Shown piece by piece: positions 48,700 through 61,680 of a stretch of DNA of 64,000 nt. The notes under the pieces were generated by a model. The model was not told the origin of the DNA. It saw only the letters and a list, made by a program, of their open reading frames with translations, and did no database searches. Location of the stretch: the NCBI GenBank assembly GCA_023548195.1, contig JAJHZJ010000041.1:1054001-1118000 (forward strand). Direction: 5' to 3'. Source of the DNA: Bettongia penicillata ogilbyi (taxonomy: Eukaryota > Chordata > Mammalia > Diprotodontia > Potoroidae). The translations under genes were made by a program, and so were the position numbers. The number at the start of each line of letters is the position of its first letter. Position 1 is the first letter of the stretch.

Positions 48700-49705
48700 T
48701 AACTCAAGGCTAATGAGCAGCTCAAAGGATATGAACAGGCAGTTTCTAGATAAAGAGATCAAAACAATTTATGGTCATATGAAAAAATGCTCTAAATCAT
48801 TACTGATTAGAGAAATGCAAATTAAAAACAAATTTGAGAGATTATTTTACACCTACCAAATTAACTAAAATGACTGAAGGAAAAAGTGACAAATGTTGGA
48901 AGAGCTGTGGAAAAATGGTGACATTAATTCATTGTTGCTGGAATTGCGAAATGATCCATCCATTTTGGAAAGCAACCTGGAATCATGCCCAAAGAGTTAT
49001 TAAACTGCTTATACACTTTGACCCAGCAATGCTACTATTAAGTCTATTTCCAAAGACGATTAGGGAAAAAGGAGAAGAGTCTATATGCTCTAAAATATTT
49101 ATGGCAGCTCTCTTTGTGGTGGCAAAGAAATGGAAATTGAAGGGATGCCTTCAATTAGGGAAAGCTGAACAAGTTGTGGCATATGATTATGATGGAATAT
49201 TATTGTGCTATAAGAAATGATGAGCTCAATGATCTTAGAAAAACGTGGATAGACTTGCATGAAATAACGAAGAGTAAAATGAGTAGACGCAAGAGAACAT
49301 GTACACAGCAACAGCAATATTGTTTTAAGAACAACTTTGAGTGAATAAGTCATTTTGACTATTATAAATACACATATTAACTACAAAGCCCATATGAAGA
49401 AAGACAGTGTTTACATCCAGAGAAAGAACTGATAAACAGAAGTATATAAAGAATGATTTTACATATATTTACATATTGGCACCTAATGGTAGACATCTCT
49501 AGGGTAGGGAAGGACGGGAAGAAGGGAGGGAAAAAAAAGAAAATTTCATGATAACTTTATTATATATTTTAAAGGAATAGGGAGTTATACATAATAGATT
49601 GGCAGTTTCATGGGAAATCATCTTTTCTTTTACAATCATGCTGTATTATGGAAATGCTTGTTTTATTCCATAAATTAAGAATAAAATAAATGTTTTTAAA
49701 AAGAC
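48700..49705 (+). mobile_element. L1 3' end, 5'-truncated, with ORF2 C-terminal remnant
   Basis: Starts at DMNRQFLDKEIKTIYGHMKK and contains an open 128-codon remnant (48834-49220: HCCWNCEMIHPFWKATW, ICSKIFMAALFVVAKKWK) ending at YDYDGILLCYKK. Continues with a 3' UTR holding a G-rich block, ATGGAAATGCTTGTTTTA and AATAAAATAAATG near 49690. Confidence 0.88.
48834..49220 (+). pseudogene. L1 ORF2 C-terminal remnant (128 codons open)
   Basis: Same protein region as 8782-9072, including the C-x2-C-like spacing near NCEMIHPFW. Lacks endonuclease and RT domains, so it is not functional on its own. Confidence 0.8.
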
Positions 49706-50204
49706 TGCTAATCATTATGATCTGGAACTTATTTTCTATTGATAAAAGATTTACTCTTTTCAAGATCTATAGGGACAGGATCCTGTAGTTAAATCTAAGA
49801 TTGACTAACTACAGAATTTTTACCAGAAATGAAATAACTAAGACATAAGTTCTTTGAATTCAATCTCAAAGCAGAGAACTTAACATAGATTAATTTTGTC
49901 TTTTAGGATGGAATGGAAATGCTCCAGACACTCAAATATGTAGCACTGGTACCCCTGCCAACTTGTCATAATTACTGCTCTCTCCAAGTACAAGAACTCT
50001 GATGGGCTTTACATCCAATCATAGCTGTAGCCCTAAAACCTTGGGACCCATCTGCTAGGCAAAACAGAAGCATAATACTTTCAGCTGAAATTTTTTTTTT
50101 GATTGACTAAGAGTTTTATCTTCCAGTTCAACATTCATTCAACTACTTTCAAAGCGTGATGATTCTATTTTGCAATTTTATACTATTATGTATTATTTAT
50201 ATTG
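49706..50204. other. Unassigned intronic sequence
   Basis: Nothing recognisable. Confidence 0.45.
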
Positions 50205-50330
50205 CTTCACATATGTTGTAGCCAACTTGACCTGAGAGCATAGGACCATGTTTTTTATTTCTTTTGTACCCACTACAACATCTAGAATAAGCATGAGCAC
50301 TCAATTTATGATGATTTATTTGTACTGAAA
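50205..50330 (+). mobile_element. L2/MIR-type 3' tail fragment
   Basis: 'cctgagagcataggaccatg' to 'gcactcaatttatgatgatt'. Diverged. Confidence 0.5.
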
Positions 50331-50519
50331 TATTTTATCACTTTGGGCCCATTTCATTTGTAACTTGTAACTCATGGTTTTTGAGTGACCTTGGCTATTC
50401 AAATCTATTATTTACTCTTACAGGCCAACAAGCTGTCTACAATTTGTTAGCTCCAATAAAGGTTTGTACTTAGACCAAGAAAAAAATTTCTAACCAGACT
50501 AACTCTAGCTGCAAATGCC

Positions 50520-50990
50520 TTTATAAACCACAGAATCTTAAGAGTCAAAGAGCTGATCTAGATCCACTCCTAATGGAGACATGAAAGCCCTCTGTGATAC
50601 TCCTGAGAAGTTACCTAGTTTTATCTCAAGATTTTTAAAGATCTCCAATAACTGGGAACTGATGACCCCTCTAGTCAGTCCACACCACTTGTGAACAGAT
50701 CTGATCCTTAGGCAGTATTTCTTTAAACTAAGCTGAAATTTGCTTCCCTTGAACTTCCAAACCTTCATTCTAGTTCTGCCCTATATAAGAGTAAAGTTTA
50801 ATCTATTTCTACATTATAAACTCTTTAAATATTTGAAGACTGCGATAATGTTGTCTTTTCTTCTCTTGGCTAAGTTATGTACAGCTCTCTCCTCATATGG
50901 TATCAATTCCCCAGCAATACTGATTTTAAAAAGGGTCAAAGTCTCATCATATTCTATACCCTCATGACATCAAAGGCATACACCAAATTC
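50520..50990 (-). mobile_element. CR1/L3-type LINE relic
   Basis: Plus-strand text 'aatatttgaagactgcgata', 'cttcccttgaacttccaaac' and 'tctcctcatatggtatc' is the complement of the conserved CR1/L3 3' region found across amniotes. Diverged and 5'-truncated. Confidence 0.7.
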
Positions 50991-51005
50991 ATCTTCATAT
51001 CCCCA

Positions 51006-51095
51006 TAGTGTGTGTTCATCCTTTGTTGCGGAAGAAGACCATGCCATCAGAGAAATAATGACATGACTTGCGCAATCACTGAGTCAAGGAAGTGT
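51006..51095 (-). mobile_element. Composite-SINE 3' terminal fragment
   Basis: Complement of the terminal part: 'gtgtgttcatcctttgttgc', 'accatgccatcagagaaata', 'tgacatgacttgcgcaatca'. Confidence 0.7.
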
Positions 51096-51274
51096 ATAGA
51101 GTTTTCACTATCCCTGCCCCATCCTTCCTGGCAATGTGGTATAATGGAAGGAGTAGTGGACTTACAGCCAGACAACCTGAATTCTAGTCCTGGTTTTGCC
51201 ACTTTTGCTGTATAAATTTGGGTAGATCACTCTTAGGGTCTATTTCCATATTTATAAAAATGGACCCTCTCTGC

Positions 51275-52170
51275 CTTTTCTCTCATCAGCAGACCTCAAT
51301 TTGTACTTTATTGATAACAAAGAGCATCCATTGTGATCCTTCTCTTCTCTACACCAGATTTCCTCATCCTCAAAAAACTTCTACTCTTCCTGTCACCCCT
51401 CACCATATTATCCTCTATTTCATCTTTTCACAAACTCCTAGAAAAAGTTATCTATATTTGTTACATCTACTTTCTTACCTACCATTCAATTCTCAACTCC
51501 TGAAGGCTAATAACTTCCCATGATAAAGAATCTGTTCCCTCCAAGCATTTCTTAACTGTGATATTGGATGACCCTTTGTCAATACTCATCCTACCTCACC
51601 TCATTGTAACTTTTGCCATTTTTTGTTCACCATCTACTCCAGGATACTCTCTATTTACTTGGTTTTCATGACTGTTCTTTTCCTGATTCTGCTCCTACAT
51701 GTCTGCATCATCAACTATCTCCTGACCCTAATGCATGAGCACAACCCAAAGGTTCTACCTGGTCACTGAATTGGCTGATCAGCTGTTCACAGAAACTGAT
51801 ATTATCTCCATACTTAGAATTCACTTCTTCCTCATCTCTCTGCCTCTTAGAATTCTTAGTTTCATGTGAGGCTCAGCTCAGGAGCCAATTCCTAAAGAGG
51901 ATTTTCCTAATTTCTACTCCTCCCCAGTTAGTTTTCTCTCACTCTTTCCCTCTTTTTCTCTCCTCTCCCTTCTTTTTTCATTCTTCTTCTTCTTCTTCCT
52001 TCTCCTTTTCTCTTCTCTCTCCTTATTCACACAGACTCAGATAAAAGTTTATAGCACTGATTGCTCTAACAGAAGAAAGTAAGCTCCTAGAGGGGTACAG
52101 GCTATTTTTGCTTTGTTTTTGCACGTGTGCTTTGTGTACAGTAGATGCTTATTAAATGTTGTTGAGTATA
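51275..52170 (+). mobile_element. L2 LINE relic, ORF plus tail
   Basis: Pyrimidine-rich L2-like reverse-transcriptase coding relic (e.g. 'ctcctagaaaaagttatcta', 'tctactttcttacctaccat') followed after a gap by an L2 tail at about 52070-52170 ('aagctcctagaggggtacag', 'gcttattaaatgttgttgag'). Confidence 0.65.
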
Positions 52171-52299
52171 CACATGAATTCCCTTCTAGTCCTAATTATC
52201 AAAATATGGGATAATCAAATTTTTATAATAATAAAAATATCAATTTAAGTCCATATTTTCAAACTTTTTATTGGAAATGACAAGAATGATTAGCAGGTG

Positions 52300-53505
52300 A
52301 ATTCTTAAGCAAACAAAGGATAGAAATAATTTTAAGAAGATGACATTCTTACCATCAATTACATGAAACTGAAAAGTTTTTATACAAACAAAATTAACTC
52401 AAGTAGAATAAGGAAGGAAAAAAGGTGATGATAAAAACATCTTTGAATCAAATATCTCTGATATGAGTCCAATATCCAACATATATAGAGAATTTATGAA
52501 TATATAACACAAAAAGCCATTCTCCACCTGGTATGCGGTAAATTATATGAACAAAGCTTTTTTAACAGAAGAGAAAGAAATAAGCATATGTAATATTGCT
52601 CCAAATCACTAATAATAAGAGAAACAAAAATCAAAACAACTTGAGGTTTCATCTTGCACCCAACAACTGGCAAAGATTTAGTCATCTTTGCCAGTTGGTT
52701 GGGTGAAAGGCATTCAATATAAGATGTTCAATGTTTGGGCAAAGATGAAACATTTAAAAAATAACACAAAGGAGATCACAGAATGAAATTTAGAAGGAGA
52801 AACAGACAAGCTGGATAGTTTTATTACTATCATGGTAAATCTGTAAGAACTGAATGAAAGAAGCTTAAGGCCTCATATGTGATCATTTTTTTTAAATGAA
52901 AGTGGCAACGCTAGAAATAAAATGGCACACCAGTGTATCAGTTTTGAACTGAAAAGTGATCTTACCCTTCTGGACAGTCATTTGGAATCATGAGAATAAG
53001 GTGGCTAAAATGTCTATACAGAGATCTCACTGCCAGAGATTAAAAATAAAGAATTCCAGTAGTACTTTTTGTAGCTGCAACGAATTGGATAATACAAAGT
53101 CAATGCCCATCAACTGAAGGCTGGTATGTGAACATAATAGAATGTTTTTGTTCTATAAGAAATAATGACTATAAAGAATATGGGGAAGCTTTGAATAATG
53201 AACTGATTCAAAGAGAAGCAGAACCAGGGGAATGAAATATACACTGTTTACAGCAGCATAAAGGGAAAGAACAATTGAAAACTGAATGTGAAGTCATCAT
53301 GATTGACCCCAAAGAACTCCTATGAGAATGTACCTCTTTGACTTATTTGAAGAGAGTTTAGAGGATTATGCATGTAGGATACTGCTGAACTGATTTTTTT
53401 TCCCTTCATTATACTAGACATGACTTTTCGGAAAGAGAGGGTAAGGAAAATATTGGAAAATGCAAGTAATGTAAAAATTTTTTTAAAATTAATATTTTTA
53501 AAAGT
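52300..53505 (+). mobile_element. Old L1 3' end, highly decayed
   Basis: Recognisable landmarks in order: 'aaactgaaaagtttttatac', 'atatctctgatatgagtcca', a 'ccaaatcactaataataaga' stretch, 'caatgcccatcaactgaagg', 'ataagaaataatgactataa', then 3' UTR-like text. Many gaps and stops; older than the other L1 copies here. Confidence 0.7.
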
Positions 53506-54682
53506 AACCAAAATATCAATGAAATGAAAAAAAAAATAGCCAAAATGACTACCTTAAATTTTAGTTCCTCTAATTTCTCATTCATGTTCTGGAGCTACAT
53601 TTCACAATGAAATCACTAAAATCCAAGCAACTGTAGAAAGGAAAAAGAATCATACCAAATTCATTCACAAAAGAATGTGTGTTGTCTCCATTTTTTAAAA
53701 AAGAAAGCCTAGAGTTAAGACAAAGGGGCAAACAATTACCTCAGATCATTCTGTTGATGAACAGCAGAATGGGAAATACATTTATTCAGTTAGGCCATTA
53801 GAAATCTTGGATTATATTTCCTTTTTTATGGCTAATACAATGGGAGAAAGAAAAAGTAAGGTAAAAGAAAAACTGAAAATTTAATAATGTTCCATTTTTA
53901 TACCTCAAATTACCTCAGAAAATTACTAAGCATTAGAAGGGGACATAATGTTCAGGCCTATTAGCTACTTTAATCTCAGTCAACAGCAAACTGTAACAAA
54001 TGAATCGTAAGCAAATTCGTCAACATTTGAGATAATCACTACTCAGAAAGTGGAAGAAATCCAAGTGTCAAATAGATTGAGAGGGCAACATTTTTTTATT
54101 GATAAGTTTTTACAGATATATTTTTGAAGTCTACTAAAACAATATATTTTTTGATCTTGATTTTTTTGAATTCTTGGATTATAGATCAGCAGCATGAATT
54201 AATGTATGTAATTTGCAGGGTCTAGAGCTTCCGTCCACCACTAAGCATGTTAGTTTAGCACTGGATATTTCAGGCTCCCAGAAAAGTCTATTGTCTGAGG
54301 TCTTGACAAATTTAATCCTTAGCGGTTTATGCTCAGCACCCCTTTCAGAAATTAAAAGAAATCTCCAGGGTTTTCCAGTTTCACTCACCACTATCCTCAC
54401 CTAACCCAGGATCACAAAACTTCTTCCACAAACGCAGGATGCCACCGCAATTCAAAGCAAGACACAAAGATTTCCCTCCAACAGCCAAGTTTGCTATTTC
54501 CTTCCTAACCCCCAGCCTTGGCATAAGCCCAGTGGCTGGCCTAGCCTTTCTGCTTCTGCCAGATGCTAAGCAATCATGCATGGAAAAGAAAACAACATTG
54601 AAGGTGTCAATTGAAATGTAGTCAGAGCTGGATGCTACCTTGGGCAAACTCTATTCCTAAAGAAAGAACATGGGGAAACTTA
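53506..54682. other. Unassigned intronic sequence
   Basis: 54200-54650 is less AT-rich, with open frames on both strands (up to 88 codons, minus), but no splice context or similarity that I recognise. Confidence 0.45.
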
Positions 54683-54885
54683 ATGTTATTATTCCAAAAA
54701 TGTATAAAGCACTTTTACATTTGCAAGTCTTAGAATGACTTTTCAGAGGTATTCCTCTCAATAGCCCTTTGAGAAAAGTGAATATGAGTTTTAGCTTCAG
54801 CCTACAAGTCTGTGAAAATAAGGGGAGGTAAGTGACTTTGCCGAGGCTGGGTAGGTCAGTGGTGAAGTTGGATACAGAATTCAGA
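54683..54885 (-). mobile_element. MIR-type SINE, diverged
   Basis: 'aagcacttttacatttgcaa', 'taagtgactttgccgaggct'. Confidence 0.6.
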
Positions 54886-55104
54886 GAACTGAAACTGATA
54901 ATTACTCAAAACTCTCATACTTCATGATGCAGTTTCTGGAAATACTGTTCAAAGTTTACTTCCAGTCCTACATGCCTATGAAATATATCTTACCCTGAAA
55001 TATATCAATGAATCTAACAAATACCAAAGGTGTCAAGTGACTCACTAATTTTTTATAATTTTAATATAATTTCTTCCATCTATGCATATATAAATTAACT
55101 ATAA

Positions 55105-55352
55105 ATCATTTGTATAATTTGCTATGTCCCTACTATGTACCAGGCACTGTGCTAAGGGCTTTACAAATATTATCTCATTTGATCCTGACAACAGCCCTAA
55201 GAGGAAGGTACTACTATTATCCTAATTTTATGGCTGAGGAAACAGAGGCAGCCAGAGATTAAGAGACTTACTCAAGGTTACTCAGTCAGAGTATCTGAGG
55301 CTAGACTTAAACTGAAGCCTTCCTGACCACAGGCCCAGTGTTTTAGTCACTA
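55105..55352 (-). mobile_element. MIR/Ther-type SINE
   Basis: 'taccaggcactgtgctaagg', 'ttatctcatttgatcctgac', 'ctgaggaaacagaggcagcc'. Confidence 0.82.
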
Positions 55353-55544
55353 AATGATTATAACTATAAACAGATATAATTTTACTTTGAAATTAAAATT
55401 TGCATCCTACTTGCTCTAGTATGTACAATTGAACCATCCATCGATACAGCCTGAACCATAGAGTCAAGACTTTGACTATACAAAGATTAAAAAGTAACAT
55501 AGTCCCTGTTCTCTAAAAGCTTGTGTCCTTTTATGGTCCTAATT

Positions 55545-56090
55545 TTTGCCCTGGAATCCTTTACCTGCTCTAACTTCCAAATCATGTCCATCTTTCCTAT
55601 ATTTAATACCAGCGAACCTTCGCTGTCTGTTTTCTCACCATCTTAGCTCCCAGGATAGATGGAAAAGGCTACAACATTATGGTACCAGGGTCCACTACAA
55701 ATTCATTCTGAGTAGCCTAAGCTGGCTCCTTCCTGATGCTTAGCAGGTCTTTTATTCAGCTCTTATCAGCCCTTTGTTATATTTCAAAGGAGAGATGTTC
55801 AGAACTTTTCCATTCTCTTTAAACCCTTAACACTTACCTCTCTTGCTTTTATGCTGATGGTCTCATCTATTTTACTAAGAAAATCGAGGATAATCGAGGT
55901 GAACTCCTTCAGCTCTCTCTCATCGTACCTCAAAATCTCTCAATTTCTTTAACTCTATTATACTCCTTCCCTCTTATCTCAGAGGAGGCAGCCTCCCTGT
56001 CCAAGGCTAACCTCTCCATCTATCTCCTCTGGGGTCTTTCATTCCCACCCTCTGGCAACTTCAAATCTCTCATTTTCTACTCTCCCTCTC
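55545..56090 (+). mobile_element. L2-like LINE ORF relic
   Basis: Pyrimidine-rich text with the composition and word order of L2 ORF relics ('cttacctctcttgcttttat', 'ggcagcctccctgtccaagg'). No clear tail. Confidence 0.45.
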
Positions 56091-56335
56091 TCTCTTTTTC
56101 CTGCACAATGTATCGCATGTAACATAGACACATAGATAATATGGATACTGGGTACAAAGATGCTGGCTGAAATAAATTATTGACAAATCTTGTAACCCCT
56201 TGCCAACCACAGTAACAACCACAAAAAATTCCCAAAGTTTTCTTTAAACACTTCCACCTCCTTTGGTTTCTGGGAGACAAAGCCTTGACCTTTGTGAGTT
56301 TCTATCCTCATCTCTCTTACTACTCCATTTACAGC

Positions 56336-56558
56336 TGGTGTTCACTGTGCAGTCACTTTTCAGTTGTCTCTGACTCTTTGTGACTCCGTTTTGGGGTTTT
56401 CTTGGCAAATATATTCCAGATGAGAAAACTAAGGCTAACAGGGCTAAGTGACTTGCCCAGGGTCATAGTTAGTGTCTGAGGCTCTATTTGAACTCAGTAA
56501 GATGAATCTTCCTGACTCTGGGCCCAACACTCTATCCACTGCACCACCCAGCTGCCCT
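56336..56558 (-). mobile_element. Marsupial tRNA-derived SINE
   Basis: Complement layout from 'cagttgtctctgactctttg' (tail) to 'ctgcaccacccagctgccct' (head). Confidence 0.88.
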
Positions 56559-56749
56559 TATTTCCAGCTAGTCTCTCTTTTTCTTTTGGTTTTTCCCCAA
56601 AATTCTATTGTCAGCCTTCTTTTTTTGTTTCTTTACACTCTCTTCTGCTGGCTGCTCATCCAGATTACCACTCTCCCCACCCCACCTCCATCTTAGGCAA
56701 ATTTGAAAGTTAACCCAAGAGCTAAAAGTGCTAAGAGTCCAAAGGAGAT

Positions 56750-57790
56750 CCTTACTTCTGGTTGGGATGTTGGGTAAGACCCGAGAAGGCTTCATGAAGG
56801 AGCAAGCATTTGAACTGGGGTTTAAAAAATAGGAGGAAGCTTTCAACTTGTAGACATTTAGACTGATTGGGATGAGGTATGTAAGGTGATTATAGTAAAT
56901 AGCACTTTCCAAGAATAAAAAATGGTAACAATAACAGCAGGAAAGTAAAAGAACTCTTCATGGAATGGCAAATAGTCCCATGTGTCTGGAGTTTAGAGCA
57001 CATGATGGAATACAATGCAGGACAAGTCTGGAAATATAGGTTGGAATTGGAATGCAGGAGCCCTAGAATGCCAGGTGAATAGTCTAGGATTCATATTGTA
57101 GGCAATGCGAATCAATTGAAAATTTTGGGCAGGAAAGTGAAATGATTGGAGTGGTACATTATGAAGACTAAACAGATTGAAATAGAGGTAGACCAGAGGT
57201 TGTAAGCCTAATGGCCTAGGTGAAAGGCCTGAGCTTTTCAGTAGGGCAGCTAGGTGGCACAGTGAACAGAGCACTGGGCCTGGAGTCAGGAAGACTCATC
57301 TTCCTGAGTTCAAATTTGACCTTGGACAAGTCAAACTCTTGTTTGCCTCAGTTTCCTCATCTGCAAAATGAGCTGGAAAGGAAATGGTGAACCACTCCAG
57401 TATCTTTGTCTAGAAAACCCCAAATGGGATCACGAAGAGTCAGACATGACTGAAACATCTGAACAACAACAGGGTGAGATGGCAAAGGGAATGAAAATGA
57501 GAGGCAAGGTACAAAAGGTATTTTAAAGATATAATTGATTAGAGGAAAGAGAAGTCTAGAATAATTCTAAGGTACTGATCTTGGATGACAGAGATTAGTG
57601 TCACCATGAAGAGAAATAAAGAGGTCAGTAGGAAAAGCAGTGTTTGGGGAAAAGCTCAGTTTTGAGCACATTAAGTTCGAGGAGTTGGCAGGACATCTGG
57701 AAACCAGTTGGAAATTCATTTATGGAATTCAGGAAAGAAATAAGGACTAGAGACTGACATAAATGTCAACTACATAGAGATGGCCGATGA
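56750..57790 (+). repeat. Long unnamed interspersed repeat, split by SINE 57244-57472
   Basis: 'aaggcttcatgaaggagcaa', 'gcgaatcaattgaaaatttt', 'ggaaagtgaaatgattggag', then after the SINE 'gctcagttttgagcacatta', 'aggacatctggaaaccagtt'. Confidence 0.6.
57244..57472 (+). mobile_element. Marsupial tRNA-derived SINE inside a longer unnamed repeat
   Basis: 'gggcagctaggtggcacagt' to 'ctgaacaacaacag'. Well preserved, with the host repeat resuming directly after. Confidence 0.9.
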
Positions 57791-57804
57791 AGCAATGGTT
57801 AGGA

Positions 57805-58076
57805 AGGAAATAAGCATTTATTACTTATCTCCTACGTGCCAGGCACTGTGTTAATAAGCAGTTTACAAATACTATCTCATTTTATCCTTGCAACAAGCCA
57901 AGGAGGCAAATGCTGTTATTATCTTTAACTTGCAGTTGAGGAAACTGAGGAAGACAGAAGTTAGGTGACTTGGCCATGGTCAATCAGCCACTAAGTTTCT
58001 GAGACTGGATGTGAACTCAAGTATTCCTGACGTCAGCCCAGTACTATATATCCACCATGCCACCTAGCGGCCTCTA
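57805..58076 (-). mobile_element. MIR/Ther-type SINE, near full length
   Basis: 'tgccaggcactgtgttaata', 'cagttgaggaaactgaggaa', 'atgccacctagcggcct'. Confidence 0.82.
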
Positions 58077-59194
58077 TGGGAAAAGCTGCATAATGCCTTC
58101 TAGGACCTTAAAATGCTGAGTTCAAAGGTACAGGGAACTCTAATCCTGTTTAAATCCTATGTGATATAATGAGAACTGAAAAAAACAGTATAGACAAATG
58201 ATGTATTTTGTACTCACTCCACGAGTAGGAGGTGCTTTTTCACAGCATACAAAAGTACAATGTAAGCATTCTGAAATCCATCTCATCTGGGGAAAATGAC
58301 AACAGTTGAGGTGGGGAGGTGGTGTCAGACTCTACCTCTAAAGTACAATGGGACTTTGTTTGTGAACATCTGAGAAGGCAGTTTATTACTGAAAGAGATG
58401 AGCCTCTGCCAACAACTCAAGTTTTGCTACTTTGGCAAGGACTCATGCAGATCTCACTGGGACAAAGGATAGAAATGAATAGTAGCTGAGATTTGCAAAT
58501 TCCACTGACCTGGACAGAGTCTGATGTAGTAATTGGGACCTTTTCCTGAAAGGAATTGATAGCTGATGGGCCAAGGACTTTAATAGGAAGAACACTGGGC
58601 TTTTGTCACATTTAAGGGAGAATCGGCTCTTCCAGTGGCATAGATAAACTGTGGACAGACTTTCCACAAAGAAACACCAGGCTTAAATTTAAGTATTAAG
58701 AAAATATGATGAATTACATCAATTCATTTCACTAAAGAGGTGGTCCAATCCACTGAAGCTTGCCAGTAAAGCATGGTTTTTGAAGCCCATAATAAAAGCA
58801 GGTCTGTGGCACTCACTACTCTACATTACTGTCATTATTCAAAAACATTTTCTAACTGTGAATGAAATGATTAAGTTTGTGTTCAGTGGTCCACCTGACT
58901 AGGATTTTCTCCTACCTCTGAAGTTTCTTTCTCCCTTTTGCTGACCAGATGATCAGAAAATATAAAAAGCTTAGACACCAAGATAAAAGAAAAATATTAT
59001 GAGACTGGTCTTTTCAGCCACCCTCATGAAGATGAAACCTCTGCTCTGCAGGCTTCTCCTGTCTTTTCAGCTGGAAATTTCCCCTTGACAGATCTAATAC
59101 CAAGATCTTATGCACAATATTTTCTTTTTTTCCCCCATATTAGGTTGTGAAAGAAAACACACACACACACAAAAACAAAAATGAAAAATATATT
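58077..59194. other. Unassigned intronic sequence
   Basis: No exon or named repeat; a short (AC)n run lies near 59157-59170. Confidence 0.45.
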
Positions 59195-59535
59195 TTAAAA
59201 AGCATGCTTTGATTTGCATTCAGACTATCAGTTCTTTTTCTAGAGGTGGACAGGATTTTTCATTATAAATCTGTTGGAATTGTCTTGGTTCACTGTATTA
59301 CTCATAATAGCTAAGTCATTCACAGTTGATTATTTTTACAGTACTGCTGTTACTGTGTATAGTGATCTGGTTCTGTTCATTTCACTTTATATCAGTTCAT
59401 TTATGTCTTTCCAGGTTTTTCTGAAACAAATGAGTTCATCATTTCTTATAGTATTCTATCACAATCATACCCTAACTTGCTTACCATTGCCCAATTGATG
59501 GGCATCCTTTCAATTTCTAATTCTTATGCACAATA
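59195..59535 (-). mobile_element. L1 3' end fragment
   Basis: Antisense to the L1 ORF2 C-terminus and early 3' UTR: 'cccaattgatgggcatcctt' and 'tactgctgttactgtgtata' are complements of the L1 landmarks at 8950-9150. Confidence 0.75.
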
Positions 59536-59831
59536 TTTTCATTGCAATCTATTCATATTGTTGCATTCAGGGAAGTTCTTGTCCATAAATTCCATGGTGG
59601 GTCTCTCAAACTCTTTAGGGTCCTTTATCTGTCTTCTAATATATATTCTATGTAGCAGACAAATGATTTATTTGCTATCTTTCAATTTCATTAAATGACC
59701 AGTGTAACTGCTTTTTCAATCACATGGTGGATGATATACCATATGCCACTTCTTTCATGCCAAGTCAATTTTGGCCGCCTAGGTTCAAAATCTACAACTT
59801 TTTACTCTCTCATACCCTCTCTCCTCTTTCG

Positions 59832-59995
59832 TAGCCGTCTTGATCTATATCTGGCCACTGGATCCAGATGGCTCTGGAAGAGAAACTGGCTGGTGACTTT
59901 GCACAGCCCTTGCTCACTCAAATCCAATTCAATTGCAAGTCATGTCATCTCCCTGATGTCATGGTCCTTTTCAAGGATGAAAGACAAACCACAAC
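59832..59995 (+). mobile_element. Composite-SINE 3' domain, head missing
   Basis: 'ctggccactggatccagatg' to 'gatgaaagacaaaccacaac'. Confidence 0.75.
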
Positions 59996-60004
59996 CTCTT
60001 TCAT

Positions 60005-60415
60005 ATACAATAAGATACAAAGGATTGCCAACTCTACCTCCACAAAATCCCTTATATCCATCACTTTCTCTCCACTTATGCTACCACCCTAATTTACACA
60101 TCAGTTTCCTCTTGCCTAGATGACTGTAGTAGTCCAGATATCTCTCTGAATTCAATCTCTCCCTCCATTCCATTTTGCACAGAACTGCTGAACTGATATT
60201 CCTGAAAGCACACGGCTGACCACACCACTCCCCTCACTTCAATGGCTTTTATAGCCTCTAGAATAAAATCCAAACTCTACTGGCCCTTGAAGTCCTTCAC
60301 AATTTAGTTCCAAACTATCCTTCCAGGCTAACTGCATATTAGCATCCCTCTCCCTAGCATATTCTCTATGTTCCAGCCACACAGGTCTACTTGCTGTTTC
60401 CAGTGTTTTAAGAAA
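60005..60415 (+). mobile_element. L2 LINE relic
   Basis: Contains 'atggcttttatagcctctag' followed by 'aataaaatccaaactctact', 'gcccttgaagtccttcacaa' and 'atgttccagccacacaggtc', the standard L2 3' UTR sequence. The tail is lost, probably to the following LINE insertion. Confidence 0.78.
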
Positions 60416-60700
60416 TGATGAACATGATGAAAAAAAAGAGAAGTATGATAGTAATACTTATATGAACTGATAAAGTGAAGTAAGTAGAACCAGAAAAACA
60501 ACATGCACAATGACAAAAATAATGTAAACAGAGAGTAACGAAAACATTTCAAAAGGAACGTGATGAAATTTACACAACTGTTTAGCACAAATGAAGCAAG
60601 ATAAGAATGTACCTGCTTCCTTTCATTGAACAGATGAAAGACTATAGGTAGGGAATAATTCATAAACTACACACTTGGTTGATGTGCTGATTAGTCTTGC
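60405..60700 (+). mobile_element. Old L1-like 3' end fragment
   Basis: Contains 'aagaaatgatgaacatgatg' and 'gaagtaagtagaaccagaaa' followed by an AC-rich stretch, the order found after L1 ORF2. Family assignment is tentative. Confidence 0.5.
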
Positions 60701-61224
60701 TAAGTGAATTTTTCTTATTTTTTTTATTCTTTGTTATAAAAGATGGCTCTCCAGAGGCATTAGAGGGGATAGATTTAGAAATAAAGGTGATATGAAATAT
60801 GAAGATAGAAATAAAAATGCTGATTGAATTGGACGATCAATATCTGCAACTTACACCCAACCATGTATCCCTTTACTGTTCTTTGGGTCACTTAAACTAC
60901 ACTCAGGTCCTTACAGAATCACAGACTCTCATCAGGATAAAAAAATTGTATTTGCTCAGTGACCCTTACTTACTAAAACCTTGGGCTCCTGATTTTAATG
61001 GGACTAAAAAGGAAATGGCCCCACTTCTTTAATGAGATTCCATTCTGTAGATAGGAGAGGACTCCTCACATTGTGACCCCAATTTTTGTCCTGTGACTTT
61101 CAATCTATCCACACCTTCTTGTTCTCCCATTCCACTCTCCCTCTCCATCTTGGAGATGGTAAGCTTACTTGATTTCATGAACTCTACACCCCAGTCAAAC
61201 TGAGTCACTATATTCAGTGTTTCA
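60701..61224. other. Unassigned intronic sequence
   Basis: Nothing recognisable. Confidence 0.45.
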
Positions 61225-61345
61225 CCTCCCATCTCTGTGCTTCTGTAGCCTGTTCCCTGGGACTGTAACGAATGCCCTCTGGTATATCTCCTTCCCCAGT
61301 GCCTTGCACAGGGCTCTGCACATAGGAGATATTTACTAGTTGTTT
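61225..61345 (+). mobile_element. L2-like tail fragment
   Basis: 'ccagtgccttgcacagggct' to 'agatatttactagttgtttt'. Confidence 0.4.
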
Positions 61346-61494
61346 TTCTTCTCCTCCCAGATTGATATTTTTGGCATGGTAAACTAGGCCATTTTCTGTC
61401 TTAATTCCTACACAGAACTTAGTCACTGAATGGGCACTGGTCATTCTGAGACCTGGGAAAGACCTTAATTTAAAAGGGTCAAGTTCATCCACTG

Positions 61495-61680
61495 CATGCT
61501 GGGCCATTGCCAGCTGTCCTGACTCTTGTCTCATCACTGGACCTTGATGACTGTGGAGGAGAGAGTGAAGCTAATGGTTTTGTGCAGCACTGCTTCACTC
61601 AAACCCAATTCATTCATAAGTCAAGACATCACCCTCATGATGCCACCAATTCTTTTCAAGAATGAAGGATTCCCAGCAAG
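61495..61680 (+). mobile_element. Composite-SINE 3' domain, diverged
   Basis: 'catgctgggccattgccagc', 'gtggaggagagagtgaagct', 'cttttcaagaatgaaggatt'. Confidence 0.65.
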
